Source of the DNA: Pedobacter sp. L105
Lineage (GTDB): Bacteria; Bacteroidota; Bacteroidia; Sphingobacteriales; Sphingobacteriaceae
Length of the DNA: 64,000 nt
Direction: 5' to 3'
NCBI RefSeq assembly: GCF_009765875.1
Contig: NZ_LMUP01000008.1
Span: 1 to 64,000, forward strand
In this document: positions 26,029 through 35,085 of the stretch, in pieces
How positions within the stretch are numbered: the first letter of the stretch is position 1
Layout: each line of letters opens with the position of its first letter
Notes under the pieces: model-generated
What the model was told of the DNA's origin: nothing
The model's database searches: none
The model's input: the letters and a program-made list of their open reading frames with translations, nothing else
Made by a program: the position numbers and the translations under genes

Positions 26029-29000
26029 ATGCAACGAAAACTACCCATTCTCAAAAGGACTGCCATCCTTTTGATGATGAGCCTGTGCTTTGCTCTTGAA
26101 GCATGGGCTCAAACTAAAATCACCGGTAAGGTCATCGGAAGTGATGATAAAATGCCCGTTATCGGTGCCTCCATAAAAATTAAAAATTCTCCCGGCGGTA
26201 CAATTACCGATGAAAAGGGTGCCTTTGCACTGGAGGCAAAACCTACAGATGTGCTCATCGTTTCTTTTGTGGGCTATACGGCAAAAGAGGTAACCGTGGG
26301 ACGCCAGACCGTTCTTAACATCCTCCTTCAGCCTAACAACAATAACCTGACGGAAGTGGTGGTAACGGGTTACACTACTCAGCGAAAAAAGGACCTTACA
26401 GGTGCTGTATCCGTTGTTGATGTAGTGCAGCTGAAAGCCCAGCCTGCCGCCAGCGCGGTAGAGGCACTGCAGGGGAAAGCCCCCGGGGTGCAGATCGTTA
26501 ATGATGGTGCGCCCGGATCAACACCGCAGATCAGGGTGCGGGGTTTTAGCACCATAAATGATAACGACCCCCTCTATGTAATTGATGGTGTTCCTTATGA
26601 GGGTAAACTCTCCTGGCTTAACCAGAATGATATTGAAAGCCTGCAGGTGCTGAAAGATGCTTCTTCTGCTTCCATTTACGGGGCCAGGGCCAATAACGGT
26701 GTAGTGATCATTACCACGAAAAAAGGGGTGGCCGGTCCGCCGAAGATCACGCTGGACACCTATTACGGAGTGCAGGTACCCAGAAGGGGAAGCTTTCCTC
26801 AAATGATGAGCCCGATGCAATATGCAGATTATCTGTATACTTCTTACTACAATGCCGGATTGCCGGTTTCCACCGGTACAAACTATGGAACAGGCCCTAC
26901 ACCTACCTTACCTGAATACTTAGTGGCCGGTGCTGCAACAGGACAGAATATCACCGCTGCAGATGCCGACCCATCAAAATACAATTATAGCCGCGATCCT
27001 GCAACTTTCTACCAGATTACCAAGGCCAATCAGCAGGGTACCAACTGGTTTGATGCCATGACCCGGAATGCTCCGGTTCAGAATTATCAGCTGAGCGCTA
27101 CGGGCGGCAGTGAAAATGCCACCTATACTTTTGCCGGCGGATACCTTGACCAGCAGGGTACCTTAAAATTCACTGGTTTTAAACGATACAATTTCAGGTC
27201 CAACACAGCGATCTCGGCTTTTAACAAGAAGGTCCGTTTTGGGGAGAATGCACAATACAGTTATTCTGAAGGCCACGGACTGGGTGTAAACCCAAATGTG
27301 TCTGGAGAATACCAGGATGAAGGCAGCGCTATTGGATGGGCATACCGTATTCCTACCATTATACCCGTTTATGATATCGAGGGTAACTATGCTGGCAGCC
27401 GCGGCAGCGGGCTTGGAAATGCCCAAAACCCGGTTGCCTTTCTAGACCGTGCGAAAGACAACGTGAACAAAAGTAATTTCTTTTTCGGAAATGCCTATGC
27501 AGAAGCAGACATTATTGATGGCCTGGTGGCCAGAACCAGTTTTGGTTTACGCTATGAGAACTATGACGGCGTGGCCCTGGTTTATCCTAACCTTGAGTTT
27601 TCTGAAGGCAGCAATACCAATAGCCTGAATGAAGACATGGGTTACAATACAGAATGGACCTGGACAAACACGCTGACCTATAAAAAGGTTTTCCATGAAA
27701 AACACAGACTAACCATCCTGGCGGGTAGTGAATCTATATCAAACAGGTCCCGCGAACTGGACGGGGGAAGGAATGATTATTTTGTGCTGGGCAGCCCTGA
27801 TTATAGTTACCTGAATACAGGATCTTCAAATATCAGTAACGGAAGTTTTGGTAGTGTAGGATCACTTTTTTCCCTCTTTGGAAGGGCAGATTATTCTTAT
27901 AACGACCGTTACCTGGCCAGTATTACCATGCGGCGGGATGGATCGTCCAACTTCGGACCGGCAAACAAATACGGTTATTTTCCTGCGGCAAGCGTAGCCT
28001 GGAGGATGTCTGAAGAATCTTTTATGAAAAGCCTGAAATGGATAACCGATTTTAAACTGCGTGCCGGCTATGGAAAAACAGGTAACCAGCGAATCCCCGG
28101 TTTCCAGTACCTGAACAGATACCAGAGTTCTATTATTAATTCTGCCTATGCTACCGGCGGAGGAAATAGCGTGATTACCGGTGTATGGCAGAATGCCTAT
28201 ACCAATCCTGATGTAAAATGGGAATCGTTGAGTTCTATCAATCTAGGTGCTGATTTTACTTTATTGGACGGTCAGTTTGATGGGTCGTTTGACTGGTATA
28301 ACCGGAAAACCAAGGATATGCTTTACCCTGTACCATTGCCGGCAACTGCTGTAGGATTGGCGAGTTCTCCCTATGTGAATGTTGGGGATATGGACAATAA
28401 AGGTTTTGAAATTTCACTGGGTTATCACTACGGACGTAAAAACGACCACGCCGTAAAATTTGATGTGGGTTTAAATTTTTCCAGGAACATCAATGAGATC
28501 ACCAAACTTGCACCTACCGTTTCCAATCAGCCATATGGTGTTTTTCGAAGCCTGACAACGAGTATACTGGAAACAGGTGAACCATTTGGTTCGTTTTTCG
28601 GATATAAAGTGCAGGGAATCTACCAGAATCAGGCAGAGATCACTAACAGCGCTTCCTATACAGGCGCCAGGGTTGGTGGATTTCGCTATGAGGATATCAA
28701 TGGTGACGGAGCCATTACGCCGGCCGACCGTACCATTATAGGGAATCCAAATCCGGCTTTCCTCTATTCCATCAGCCTCAATGTGTCTTACAAAAACTTT
28801 GATCTTGCAGCATTTTTTAATGGGGTTCAGGGCAACGACCTGTATGAAGCAACAAGGTATTTTACCGACTTCCCTACCTTTGATGGGGCAAGGAGTACCC
28901 GCCTGCTCAACGCATGGAGCCCTACCAACACTTCGAGTATGATTCCTTCCCCCTATGTAGGGGTATCTGATATGGAATATGCTTCATCCAGTTATTATGT

Positions 29001-29259
29001 GCAGAATGGCAGTTTCCTGCGGTTTAAAAATCTGCAGATCGGGTATACCGTACCAGCAAAAAAACTGTTTGGCGCAAACTCAGGCTTCAGTAAGCTGAGG
29101 GTGTATGTAAGTGCGACCAACCTTTTCACGATCACCAAATACACCGGCCTTGATCCGGAAGTAAGTCAGGAGACGGATACGTTTTCCGCTCCCGGAGTGG
29201 ACAGGGGTATTTATCCTTCGCCACGCCAGTATCTGTTAGGTATTAATGCTGCTTTTTAA
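26029..29259 (+). CDS. SusC/RagA TonB-dependent transporter, second of locus 2
   Basis: 1076 aa from the ATG at 26029; a TTG at 25999 would put ten polar residues before the signal peptide (TAILLMMSLCFALEAWAQ) and is less likely. Carboxypeptidase-regulatory-like domain (ITGKVIGSDDKMPVIGASI, IVSFVGYTAKEV), plug (LTEVVVTGYTTQRKKDLTGA, VEALQGKAPGVQIVND, DPLYVIDGVPYEG, ASIYGARANNGVVIITTKKG), barrel and SusC C-terminal segments (RVYVSATNLFTITKYTGLDP). No STN domain. Its codons are richer in G and C than those of the first SusC, which may point to a separate acquisition. SusD follows after 15 bp. Confidence 0.93.
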   Translation: MQRKLPILKRTAILLMMSLCFALEAWAQTKITGKVIGSDDKMPVIGASIKIKNSPGGTITDEKGAFALEAKPTDVLIVSFVGYTAKEVTVGRQTVLNILLQPNNNNLTEVVVTGYTTQRKKDLTGAVSVVDVVQLKAQPAASAVEALQGKAPGVQIVNDGAPGSTPQIRVRGFSTINDNDPLYVIDGVPYEGKLSWLNQNDIESLQVLKDASSASIYGARANNGVVIITTKKGVAGPPKITLDTYYGVQVPRRGSFPQMMSPMQYADYLYTSYYNAGLPVSTGTNYGTGPTPTLPEYLVAGAATGQNITAADADPSKYNYSRDPATFYQITKANQQGTNWFDAMTRNAPVQNYQLSATGGSENATYTFAGGYLDQQGTLKFTGFKRYNFRSNTAISAFNKKVRFGENAQYSYSEGHGLGVNPNVSGEYQDEGSAIGWAYRIPTIIPVYDIEGNYAGSRGSGLGNAQNPVAFLDRAKDNVNKSNFFFGNAYAEADIIDGLVARTSFGLRYENYDGVALVYPNLEFSEGSNTNSLNEDMGYNTEWTWTNTLTYKKVFHEKHRLTILAGSESISNRSRELDGGRNDYFVLGSPDYSYLNTGSSNISNGSFGSVGSLFSLFGRADYSYNDRYLASITMRRDGSSNFGPANKYGYFPAASVAWRMSEESFMKSLKWITDFKLRAGYGKTGNQRIPGFQYLNRYQSSIINSAYATGGGNSVITGVWQNAYTNPDVKWESLSSINLGADFTLLDGQFDGSFDWYNRKTKDMLYPVPLPATAVGLASSPYVNVGDMDNKGFEISLGYHYGRKNDHAVKFDVGLNFSRNINEITKLAPTVSNQPYGVFRSLTTSILETGEPFGSFFGYKVQGIYQNQAEITNSASYTGARVGGFRYEDINGDGAITPADRTIIGNPNPAFLYSISLNVSYKNFDLAAFFNGVQGNDLYEATRYFTDFPTFDGARSTRLLNAWSPTNTSSMIPSPYVGVSDMEYASSSYYVQNGSFLRFKNLQIGYTVPAKKLFGANSGFSKLRVYVSATNLFTITKYTGLDPEVSQETDTFSAPGVDRGIYPSPRQYLLGINAAF

Positions 29260-29274
29260 TTAAATCATATTCCG

Positions 29275-30990
29275 ATGAAACACTTAAAATATATATTTCT
29301 GGCATTTTTCATTTGCAGTACATTTTCCTGCAAGAAAGATTTTCTAGACAAAAACCCGCAGGGAGAACTCACCACCGAACAGCTAACCACACAGGATGGC
29401 GTAGAAGCTTTGCTGATTGGTGCTTACGGACTGCTCAATGGCAATGTAAATGGTCAGTATGGAACCTATGGTGCCGCTCCCAGCCAATGGCTGCTTGGTG
29501 AAGTGGATTCTGATAATGCCCACAAGGGCAGCAGCAATGGAGACCAGCCAAATATGAACCTGATTGAACAGCATGCCCCCACCAGTACCAATGATAACCT
29601 GTCCAATTTATGGAACAATTGTTTTGAAGGTGTAGCACGCTGCAATAATACCCTCAAATTTCTGGCTTTGGTACAGGCAGGCCCCTCCTCAGGCAGGTTT
29701 TCTACCTCCCGCGCTACAGAAATTCAGGGCGAAGCCAAAATATTACGCGCCCACTATTACTTTTTTCTGGTCAGGGTGTTTAAAAACGTGCCGTATATTA
29801 CCGAGGCAACCACTACTGCAACGGTAGCGAATGATAAAGACATTTATCCAAATATCATTACCGATCTGCAGGCTGCGGTAAGCGACCTGCCTACCTCCAA
29901 ACCAAAAGGAGAAGTAGGACGGATGGATAAATACGCCGCACAAGCCTATTTAGGAAAAGTATACCTCTATCAAAAAAAATATGCAGATGCTTTTACGCTT
30001 TTAAATGCAGTAATCATTGCCAAGCCCGACCTGGTTTCTTTGCCCTACACGGATAACTTTGATGTCACAAAAGAAAACGGACCAGAATCGATTATGGCAG
30101 TACAACACGCTGTGGGGGCAGATGGTACCCCTGGTGATAATGGTAATGTGGGTGATGTGCTTAACTTCCCTTATGGAACGGGTTTACCGATCACCTGCTG
30201 CGGATTTTTCCAGCCTTCGATCGATCTGGCCAATTCATTTAAAGTAGATGCAAACGGATTGCCTTTACTTGACGGATCGTACCGTAACAATCCTTACCAG
30301 TCTGACTTTGGCCTGGCAGCAGCACAAAAAGCCGCTTACCAGGTAGATCAGACCATCGCCTTTGATCCACGGATTGATTACACCATCGGCAGAAGGGGTG
30401 TTCCCTATCACGACTGGGGCATTATGGCTGGCGACACCTGGATCAGGGATGTGGGTAACGGCGGACCATTTGTACCTTATAAAAACGTAATCGATGCCTC
30501 GCAGGTAGCCAGCAATAGTGCACCGGGAAATACCAATATCACCGGTTTAAATGTGAACTTCATTCGCCTTGCTGATGTATACCTGATGGCTGCAGAATGT
30601 GATGTAGAGCTGGGAAACCTAACGGGAGCGATGACATTGGTGAATAAGGTAAGACAGCGTGCTGCCCTGCTGCCACCAAAAACAGTGAACGGAATACCTG
30701 TAGCAGCCTATAAAGTTGGCCTCTACCCTTCCTTTCCGGGTTCGGATTATGCAAGAAATGCCGTTCGCTTTGAACGCCGGCTGGAATTATCAATGGAAGG
30801 ACACCGTTTTTACGATCTGGTGCGCTGGGGTTTAACCAAGCAGACACTGGAAAGTTATTTCAATTTCGAGGGCAATTACTTCAGTTACCTTAAGGGGGTG
30901 ATGATTGAACCTCGTGACGACTACTTCCCTTTACCGCAAGATCAGATCGACAGGAGTCAGGGAGTTTTGAAACAAAGTCCGGGTTATTAA
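29275..30990 (+). CDS. SusD/RagB-family glycan-binding lipoprotein, second of locus 2
   Basis: 571 aa. Lipobox-like FSC at about residue 19 with KKDFLDKNPQGEL after it. SusD motifs: GVEALLIGAYGLLNG, LSNLWNNCFEGVARCNNTL, EIQGEAKILRAHYYFFLVRV, AAQAYLGKVYLYQKKYADAF, NFIRLADVYLMAAECDVELG, NKVRQRAALLPP, VRFERRLELSMEGHRFYDLV and C-terminal KQSPGY. It pairs with the SusC gene just upstream. A strong terminator follows. It is longer than the first SusD and differs in the middle, so the two pairs may bind different chain lengths or branches. Confidence 0.92.
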   Translation: MKHLKYIFLAFFICSTFSCKKDFLDKNPQGELTTEQLTTQDGVEALLIGAYGLLNGNVNGQYGTYGAAPSQWLLGEVDSDNAHKGSSNGDQPNMNLIEQHAPTSTNDNLSNLWNNCFEGVARCNNTLKFLALVQAGPSSGRFSTSRATEIQGEAKILRAHYYFFLVRVFKNVPYITEATTTATVANDKDIYPNIITDLQAAVSDLPTSKPKGEVGRMDKYAAQAYLGKVYLYQKKYADAFTLLNAVIIAKPDLVSLPYTDNFDVTKENGPESIMAVQHAVGADGTPGDNGNVGDVLNFPYGTGLPITCCGFFQPSIDLANSFKVDANGLPLLDGSYRNNPYQSDFGLAAAQKAAYQVDQTIAFDPRIDYTIGRRGVPYHDWGIMAGDTWIRDVGNGGPFVPYKNVIDASQVASNSAPGNTNITGLNVNFIRLADVYLMAAECDVELGNLTGAMTLVNKVRQRAALLPPKTVNGIPVAAYKVGLYPSFPGSDYARNAVRFERRLELSMEGHRFYDLVRWGLTKQTLESYFNFEGNYFSYLKGVMIEPRDDYFPLPQDQIDRSQGVLKQSPGY

Positions 30991-31031
30991 CAGTCTGTAA
31001 TACAGATTTATTATATCAGATTAATTTTTCC

Positions 31032-31062
31032 AAAATCCGCCTTTTATACAGGCGGGTTTTTT
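31032..31062 (+). terminator. Terminator closing locus 2
   Basis: AAAATCCGCCT (31032-31042) pairs with AGGCGGGTTTT (31050-31060), with one U-G pair, then T-rich DNA. Ends 12 bp before the esterase ATG. Confidence 0.85.
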
Positions 31063-31073
31063 AATTTAGCGCC

Positions 31074-31907
31074 ATGAAATATTTTAAGTTAATTCTCTGT
31101 TTTACCATTTTACTATCCACCATTCAGCTCAGTGCCCAGGATTTTAAGGCATACGACAAGGGCAGCTTCAATAATGGAAAAGACAGTATAACTTACAGGA
31201 TCCTGTATCCTGAACATTTCGACCCTAAACAAATCTATCCCATTGTATTTTTTCTTCATGGCAGCGGAGAGCGCGGAAGTGATAATGACAAGCAGCTGTT
31301 TCATGGTGGCAAGCTATTCCTTGAGGCAGCAAACCGTTCAAAATTCCCTGCTATTATCGTTTTCCCCCAGTGTCCTGAGAACGGCTTCTGGTCAAACGTA
31401 AAGTTTACCCCTGATTCATCAGGCAAAAGAAGCTTCCACTTTCAAACGGAAGGCGAACCCACTCCTGCCATGAGGGCCCTGCTGGGATTGGTAGATAACT
31501 TTTTAGAAAAGCCTTATGTTAACCATCAGCAGGTATATGTTGGCGGCCTATCTATGGGGGGTATGGGCACCTATGAAATATTAAGGCGCAAGCCGCAGAC
31601 ATTTGCAGCTGCCTTTGCCATTTGCGGAGGAGATACCTTAGCCAATGTAAATAAATACAAAAACACTCCTTTATGGATCTTTCATGGCGGAAAAGACGAT
31701 ACCGTAAACCCGGCCTTCTCCATCGCCATTGCAAACCAATTAAAAATAGTAGGCAAAGAAGTCAAGTTCAGTTACTATCCTGATGACAACCATAATAGCT
31801 GGGATTCGGCCTTTGCAGAGCCTCAGTTTCTGCCCTGGTTATTCAGTCACCATCTGGAAAAAAGAAAAGGGTTTTTCTATCGGTTGTTCCACCCGTCTTC
31901 TCATTAA
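31074..31907 (+). CDS. Secreted alpha/beta hydrolase, esterase/peptidase-like (prolyl oligopeptidase-type fold)
   Basis: 277 aa with signal peptide (FKLILCFTILLSTIQLSAQ). The alpha/beta-hydrolase core is complete: oxyanion loop FFLHGSGERGSDN, nucleophile Ser160 in GGLSMGGMGTYE, acid Asp208/209 in GGKDDTVNP, and His240 in PDDNHNSWDSAF. Such proteins (COG4099-like) include carbohydrate esterases, PHB depolymerase-like enzymes and predicted peptidases. The SusCD genes upstream make a carbohydrate esterase removing acyl groups from glycans plausible, but a terminator separates it from the locus, so membership is uncertain. The WD in NHNSWDSAF is common in feruloyl/acetyl-xylan esterase-like members. 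Confidence 0.75.
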   Translation: MKYFKLILCFTILLSTIQLSAQDFKAYDKGSFNNGKDSITYRILYPEHFDPKQIYPIVFFLHGSGERGSDNDKQLFHGGKLFLEAANRSKFPAIIVFPQCPENGFWSNVKFTPDSSGKRSFHFQTEGEPTPAMRALLGLVDNFLEKPYVNHQQVYVGGLSMGGMGTYEILRRKPQTFAAAFAICGGDTLANVNKYKNTPLWIFHGGKDDTVNPAFSIAIANQLKIVGKEVKFSYYPDDNHNSWDSAFAEPQFLPWLFSHHLEKRKGFFYRLFHPSSH

Positions 31908-31970
31908 TTTATGAGCGGCTTGCATAAACGATAAAAATAGATCGCACATCTTGTTTATAAACCCAATTTT

Positions 31971-32449
31971 TGCAATTGGCTTATCCCCCGGTCTCCCCCC
32001 CTGTCCGGCCAGGAAAATCTAAAATAAAAAAAGACTATATCATTTGATGACATTGGCCCTTTCCTTCAAAGGGGCGCAGTCTGCAAATTCGGATTATCCC
32101 CCGGTCTTTCTCCCCCTGTCCGGCCAGGAAAATCTAAAATAAAAAAAGACTATATCATTTGATGACATTGGCCCTTTCCTTCAAAGGGGCGCAGTCTGCA
32201 AATTCGGATTATCCCCCGGTCTTTCTCCCCCTGTCCGGCTAGGAAAATCTAAAATAAAAAAAGACTATATCATTTGATGACATTGGCCCTTTCCTTCAAA
32301 GGGGCGCAGTCATCAAATTCGGATTATCCCCCGGTCTTTCTCCCCCTGTCCGGCTAGGAAAATCTAAAATAAAAAAAGACTATATCATTTGATGACATTG
32401 GCCCTTTCCTTCAAAGGGGCGCAGTCATCAAATGATATAGTCTTTTTTT
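31971..32449. repeat. Four-copy 115-bp tandem repeat ending in a terminator
   Basis: Units begin with TTATCCCCCGGTCT at 31981, 32094, 32209 and 32324: periods 113, 115 and 115 bp. Copies are nearly identical; differences form a gradient. Copies 1 and 2 read GGCCAGG and CAGTCTGCAAATTC; copies 3 and 4 read GGCTAGG and CAGTCATCAAA. Only copy 4 ends in the full right arm of the hairpin (32424-32449). Each unit carries an A7 tract and an inner CCCTTT/AAAGGG hairpin. No ORF spans it. It fills the gap between the esterase gene and yebC, which converge here. Confidence 0.9.
32371..32449. terminator. Long bidirectional terminator at the end of the 115-bp array
   Basis: A 26-bp perfect inverted repeat (32371-32396 with 32424-32449) starts with A7 and ends with T7, so it works as an intrinsic terminator on either strand. 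The 27-nt loop has its own hairpin (32402-32407 with 32413-32418). On the minus strand it follows the yebC stop after 22 bp. Confidence 0.9.
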
Positions 32450-32471
32450 ATAAGATGTAACTATCGGACTA

Positions 32472-33197
32472 CTACTCCGCCATGTTATGATATACGGCTT
32501 GTACATCATCATCTTCTTCCAGCTTATCGATCAGCTTCAGCACATCTACAGCCTGTTCTTCAGAAATCGGTACGGTAGTCAAAGAAATACGTTCCAGTTT
32601 TGCACTTTTCATTTCAAATCCTAAATCTTCCAGTGCCTTTTGCATCCTGCCGAAATCTTCAAATGCGGTCTGTACTACAGCAACATCAGTTCCTTCTTCG
32701 TCAGCTTCAAGATATAACTCTTCCAAACCGGCGTCGATCAATTCAAACTCCAGTTCTTCCAGATCCTTCTCTCCCGGTAAAAATCTAAAAATCGACTTGC
32801 GGTTAAAAATAAAATCCAGGGAACCTGTTTTACCCAAAGCACCGCCTGTTTTACTAAAATAACTGCGGATATTAGCCACTGTTCTATTGGTATTATCTGT
32901 AGCGGTTTCAATCAGGATAGCTACGCCATGCTGGGCATAACCTTCATATACATGCTCTTCGTAACCATTTTCATCTTTATTAGACGCCCTTTTTATAGCC
33001 GCATCCACCGTATGCTTTGGCATATTTACGGCCTTGGAATTTTGAATAGCTGTACGTAAGCGGGAGTTGGTATCCGGATTTGGGCCGTTATCTTTTACCG
33101 CCATTACAATTTCTTTCCCTATACGGGTGAACTGTACGGCCATTTTAGCCCAACGTTTAAACTTTCTTTCTTTTCTGAACTCAAATGCTCTTCCCAT
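32472..33197 (-). CDS. yebC: YebC/TACO1 family protein
   Basis: 241 aa, the family's usual length. YebC/TACO1 proteins were annotated as DNA-binding regulators and are now linked to translation, helping ribosomes through difficult stretches. Typical motifs are the N-terminal MGRAFEFRKERKFKRW, then RIGKEIVMAVKDNGPNPDTN, LRTAIQNSKAVNMPKHTVDA, AIKRASN, EEHVYEGYAQHGVAILIETA, DNTNRTVANIRSYFSKTGG, LGKTGSLDFIFNRK and, in the C-terminal domain, LIDKLEEDDDVQAVYHNM. It lies 24 bp after the dehydrogenase gene on the same strand, probably cotranscribed, and is closed by the long terminator. Confidence 0.93.
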   Translation of the reverse strand: MGRAFEFRKERKFKRWAKMAVQFTRIGKEIVMAVKDNGPNPDTNSRLRTAIQNSKAVNMPKHTVDAAIKRASNKDENGYEEHVYEGYAQHGVAILIETATDNTNRTVANIRSYFSKTGGALGKTGSLDFIFNRKSIFRFLPGEKDLEELEFELIDAGLEELYLEADEEGTDVAVVQTAFEDFGRMQKALEDLGFEMKSAKLERISLTTVPISEEQAVDVLKLIDKLEEDDDVQAVYHNMAE

Positions 33198-33221
33198 TGT
33201 ATCTCTAATTGAGGGGTTAAC

Positions 33222-34172
33222 CTATTTACTACTTTTTAAATTATCTAACATATCGGCAGTTAGTTTTGCCAGATCAAACTCTGGTTTCCAGCCCCAGTCG
33301 CGCTGTGCAAACTGATCATCAACCGAACGCGGCCAGCTGGCAGCAATTTGCTGACGCGGATCGTTGGCTGTGTAAGTTAGCTTAAAATCCGGAATGTGGT
33401 TCCTGATTTCTGCCGCCAGCACTTCAGGGGTAAAGCTCATTCCTGCAAAATTATAACTGGAGCGGATAGAAATCCGGTCTGACGGAGCATCCATTAGCTC
33501 TATCGTTCCGCGGATCGCATCATCCATATACATCATTGGCAACTCAGTCTCCGCAGAAAGGAAAGAAGCATAACTTCCTTTTTTCAGCGCATCATGAAAA
33601 ATATGTATGGCATAATCTGTAGTTCCGCCACCAGGAGCAGCCTTCCAGCTGATCAGTCCCGGGTAACGAATACTGCGTACATCCAGCCCAAACTTCTGGT
33701 GGTAATACTCACACCATCTTTCGCCCGCTAATTTACTAATCCCATACACAGTATTTGGGTCCATCACACAAAATTGGGACGTTTGGTCTTTTGGGGAATT
33801 GGGTCCGAAAACGGCAATGGAACTTGGCCAGTATACCTTGGCTGTTTTATAAATGATAGCCAGGTCCAAAATATTCAGCAGGCCGTTCATATTCAGGTCC
33901 CAGGCCAATTTTGGATTCTGCTCACCGGTTGCAGATAACAAAGCTGCCAGCAGGTAGACCTGAGTAGGTTTATATTTATTAAAGATGGTATTTAAAATAT
34001 CCTTCTCCAGTACATTGACAAACTCAAAAGGACCAGAATTTTTGATGTCATAATCAGGCCGGCGGATATCACAGGCAACTACATTATTTTCTCCGTAGGT
34101 TTTGCGTAAAGCGGTAACCAGCTCGGTACCTATCTGTCCGTTAGAACCTAATACTACTATTTTTTCACTCAT
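33222..34172 (-). CDS. L-threonine 3-dehydrogenase, NAD-dependent epimerase (SDR) type
   Basis: 316 aa from the ATG at 34172; an upstream in-frame ATG at 34211 would add 13 residues and overlap the promoter box. Extended SDR fold: NAD motif VVLGSNGQIGTE at the N-terminus, SSIAVFGPNSPKDQT, and catalytic YGISK. The segments GLISWKAAPGGGTTDYAIHI and MYMDDAIRGTIELMDAP are typical of the threonine dehydrogenases of this class, which oxidise L-threonine to 2-amino-3-ketobutyrate and differ from zinc-dependent Tdh. Probably the first gene of an operon with yebC. Confidence 0.85.
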   Translation of the reverse strand: MSEKIVVLGSNGQIGTELVTALRKTYGENNVVACDIRRPDYDIKNSGPFEFVNVLEKDILNTIFNKYKPTQVYLLAALLSATGEQNPKLAWDLNMNGLLNILDLAIIYKTAKVYWPSSIAVFGPNSPKDQTSQFCVMDPNTVYGISKLAGERWCEYYHQKFGLDVRSIRYPGLISWKAAPGGGTTDYAIHIFHDALKKGSYASFLSAETELPMMYMDDAIRGTIELMDAPSDRISIRSSYNFAGMSFTPEVLAAEIRNHIPDFKLTYTANDPRQQIAASWPRSVDDQFAQRDWGWKPEFDLAKLTADMLDNLKSSK

Positions 34173-34189
34173 TAAAATACAGATTTTGG

Positions 34190-34197
34190 CAAAGGTA
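34190..34197 (-). promoter_or_regulatory. -7 box for the threonine dehydrogenase gene
   Basis: On the minus strand TACCTTTG matches TAnnTTTG, 17 bp before the ATG at 34172. No TTG is seen at the usual distance. Confidence 0.45.
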
Positions 34198-34410
34198 AAA
34201 AAACGGGACAAACTAATTAAAAATGTTGCTAATTATAATTAGCCGTGAAAAGCATAACTGGCAGAAGATTCGATTCTCTCAAAAAGATTATGAAAATTAA
34301 AGTAACAATAATGGGATACAACCTGCAAAACCTTACACTTTCTTAACAATTTTTCCTATTTTAGGATGATCATACCACAACAGTACAAACAAAACCAAAT
34401 TTAAATTACT

Positions 34411-35064
34411 ATGGATAGAAGAGACGCAGTTAAGAGTGTTGCTTTTTTACTTGGAGGAGCGCTTTCTGCAACCACTATAGCCGTCTTTGTTGACGGATGT
34501 ACTAGCCCTTCTGCCAACAAGGGATCGAACTTGTTTTCTGCAGACCAGGAACAAATGATCACAGAGATGGCAGATATTATCATTCCGGATACCAAAACGC
34601 CGGGTGCAAAAGCTGCGGGCGTAGGCCCATGGATGGCAATGATGATTAAAGAATGTTATCCTAAAGAAGCCCAGGAAGCATTTGTAAAAGGACTTGAAGA
34701 CCTGGACAAACGTTCTAAAAAAGAATTTGACAATTCCTTCCTGAAGATTACTGTGAAACAACGCGGAGAGCTGCTTGGAAAAGTACGCGATGAAACCATT
34801 GTTGCCCAAAAAGCCGAAAAAGCCAAAAGTGACGCTGAGGAAAAAGCGCATCCGGGAAAAGCAGCAGCCGATAAACCATTGGAAGCTAAAGACAAATACC
34901 CAAAATCCACACCTTATTTCTTTGCCCTGACCAGAGACCTTACCTTACTGGGTTACTTCAGTTCAGAAATAGGTGCCAGCCAGGCGCTGGAATACATCGC
35001 TATTCCTGGCCGCTATGACGGATGTGTAGACCTGAAACCTGGTCAAAGAGTTTATTCTTCATAA
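34411..35064 (+). CDS. Gluconate 2-dehydrogenase subunit 3-family protein (small subunit of a GMC sugar dehydrogenase), Tat-exported
   Basis: 217 aa. The N-terminus MDRRDAVKSVAFLLGG has a twin-arginine signal, and ATTIAVFVDGC offers a Cys for lipid attachment. The mature protein has the subunit-3 pattern (FSADQEQMITEMADIIIPDT, TPGAKAAGVGPWMAMMIKEC, YFFALTRDLTLLGYFSSEIG, YIAIPGRYDGCVDL). It contains a charged Lys/Ala/Glu-rich insert (about 130-160). In this enzyme class the small subunit carries the Tat signal and takes the signal-less GMC catalytic subunit across the inner membrane. The GMC gene follows after 21 bp. First gene of a ten-gene run to 44688. Confidence 0.87.
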   Translation: MDRRDAVKSVAFLLGGALSATTIAVFVDGCTSPSANKGSNLFSADQEQMITEMADIIIPDTKTPGAKAAGVGPWMAMMIKECYPKEAQEAFVKGLEDLDKRSKKEFDNSFLKITVKQRGELLGKVRDETIVAQKAEKAKSDAEEKAHPGKAAADKPLEAKDKYPKSTPYFFALTRDLTLLGYFSSEIGASQALEYIAIPGRYDGCVDLKPGQRVYSS

Positions 35065-35085
35065 ATCTATTCAACAAAACAAGCA

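Larger units (their letters stand above)
31908..32471. other. Intergenic region holding the tandem array
   Basis: 564 bp between the convergent esterase and yebC genes. From 31971 on it is all repeat array; 31908-31970 holds nothing recognisable. Confidence 0.8.

Noticed and set aside
26518..26820. 100-codon minus-strand ORF inside the second locus 2 SusC gene
   Set aside because: It mirrors the coding strand of a clear susC gene and has no family features; the same applies to other antisense ORFs in this window.
31971..32449. CRISPR array
   Set aside because: The repeats are contiguous 115-bp units with no unique spacers, and there are no cas genes in the window.
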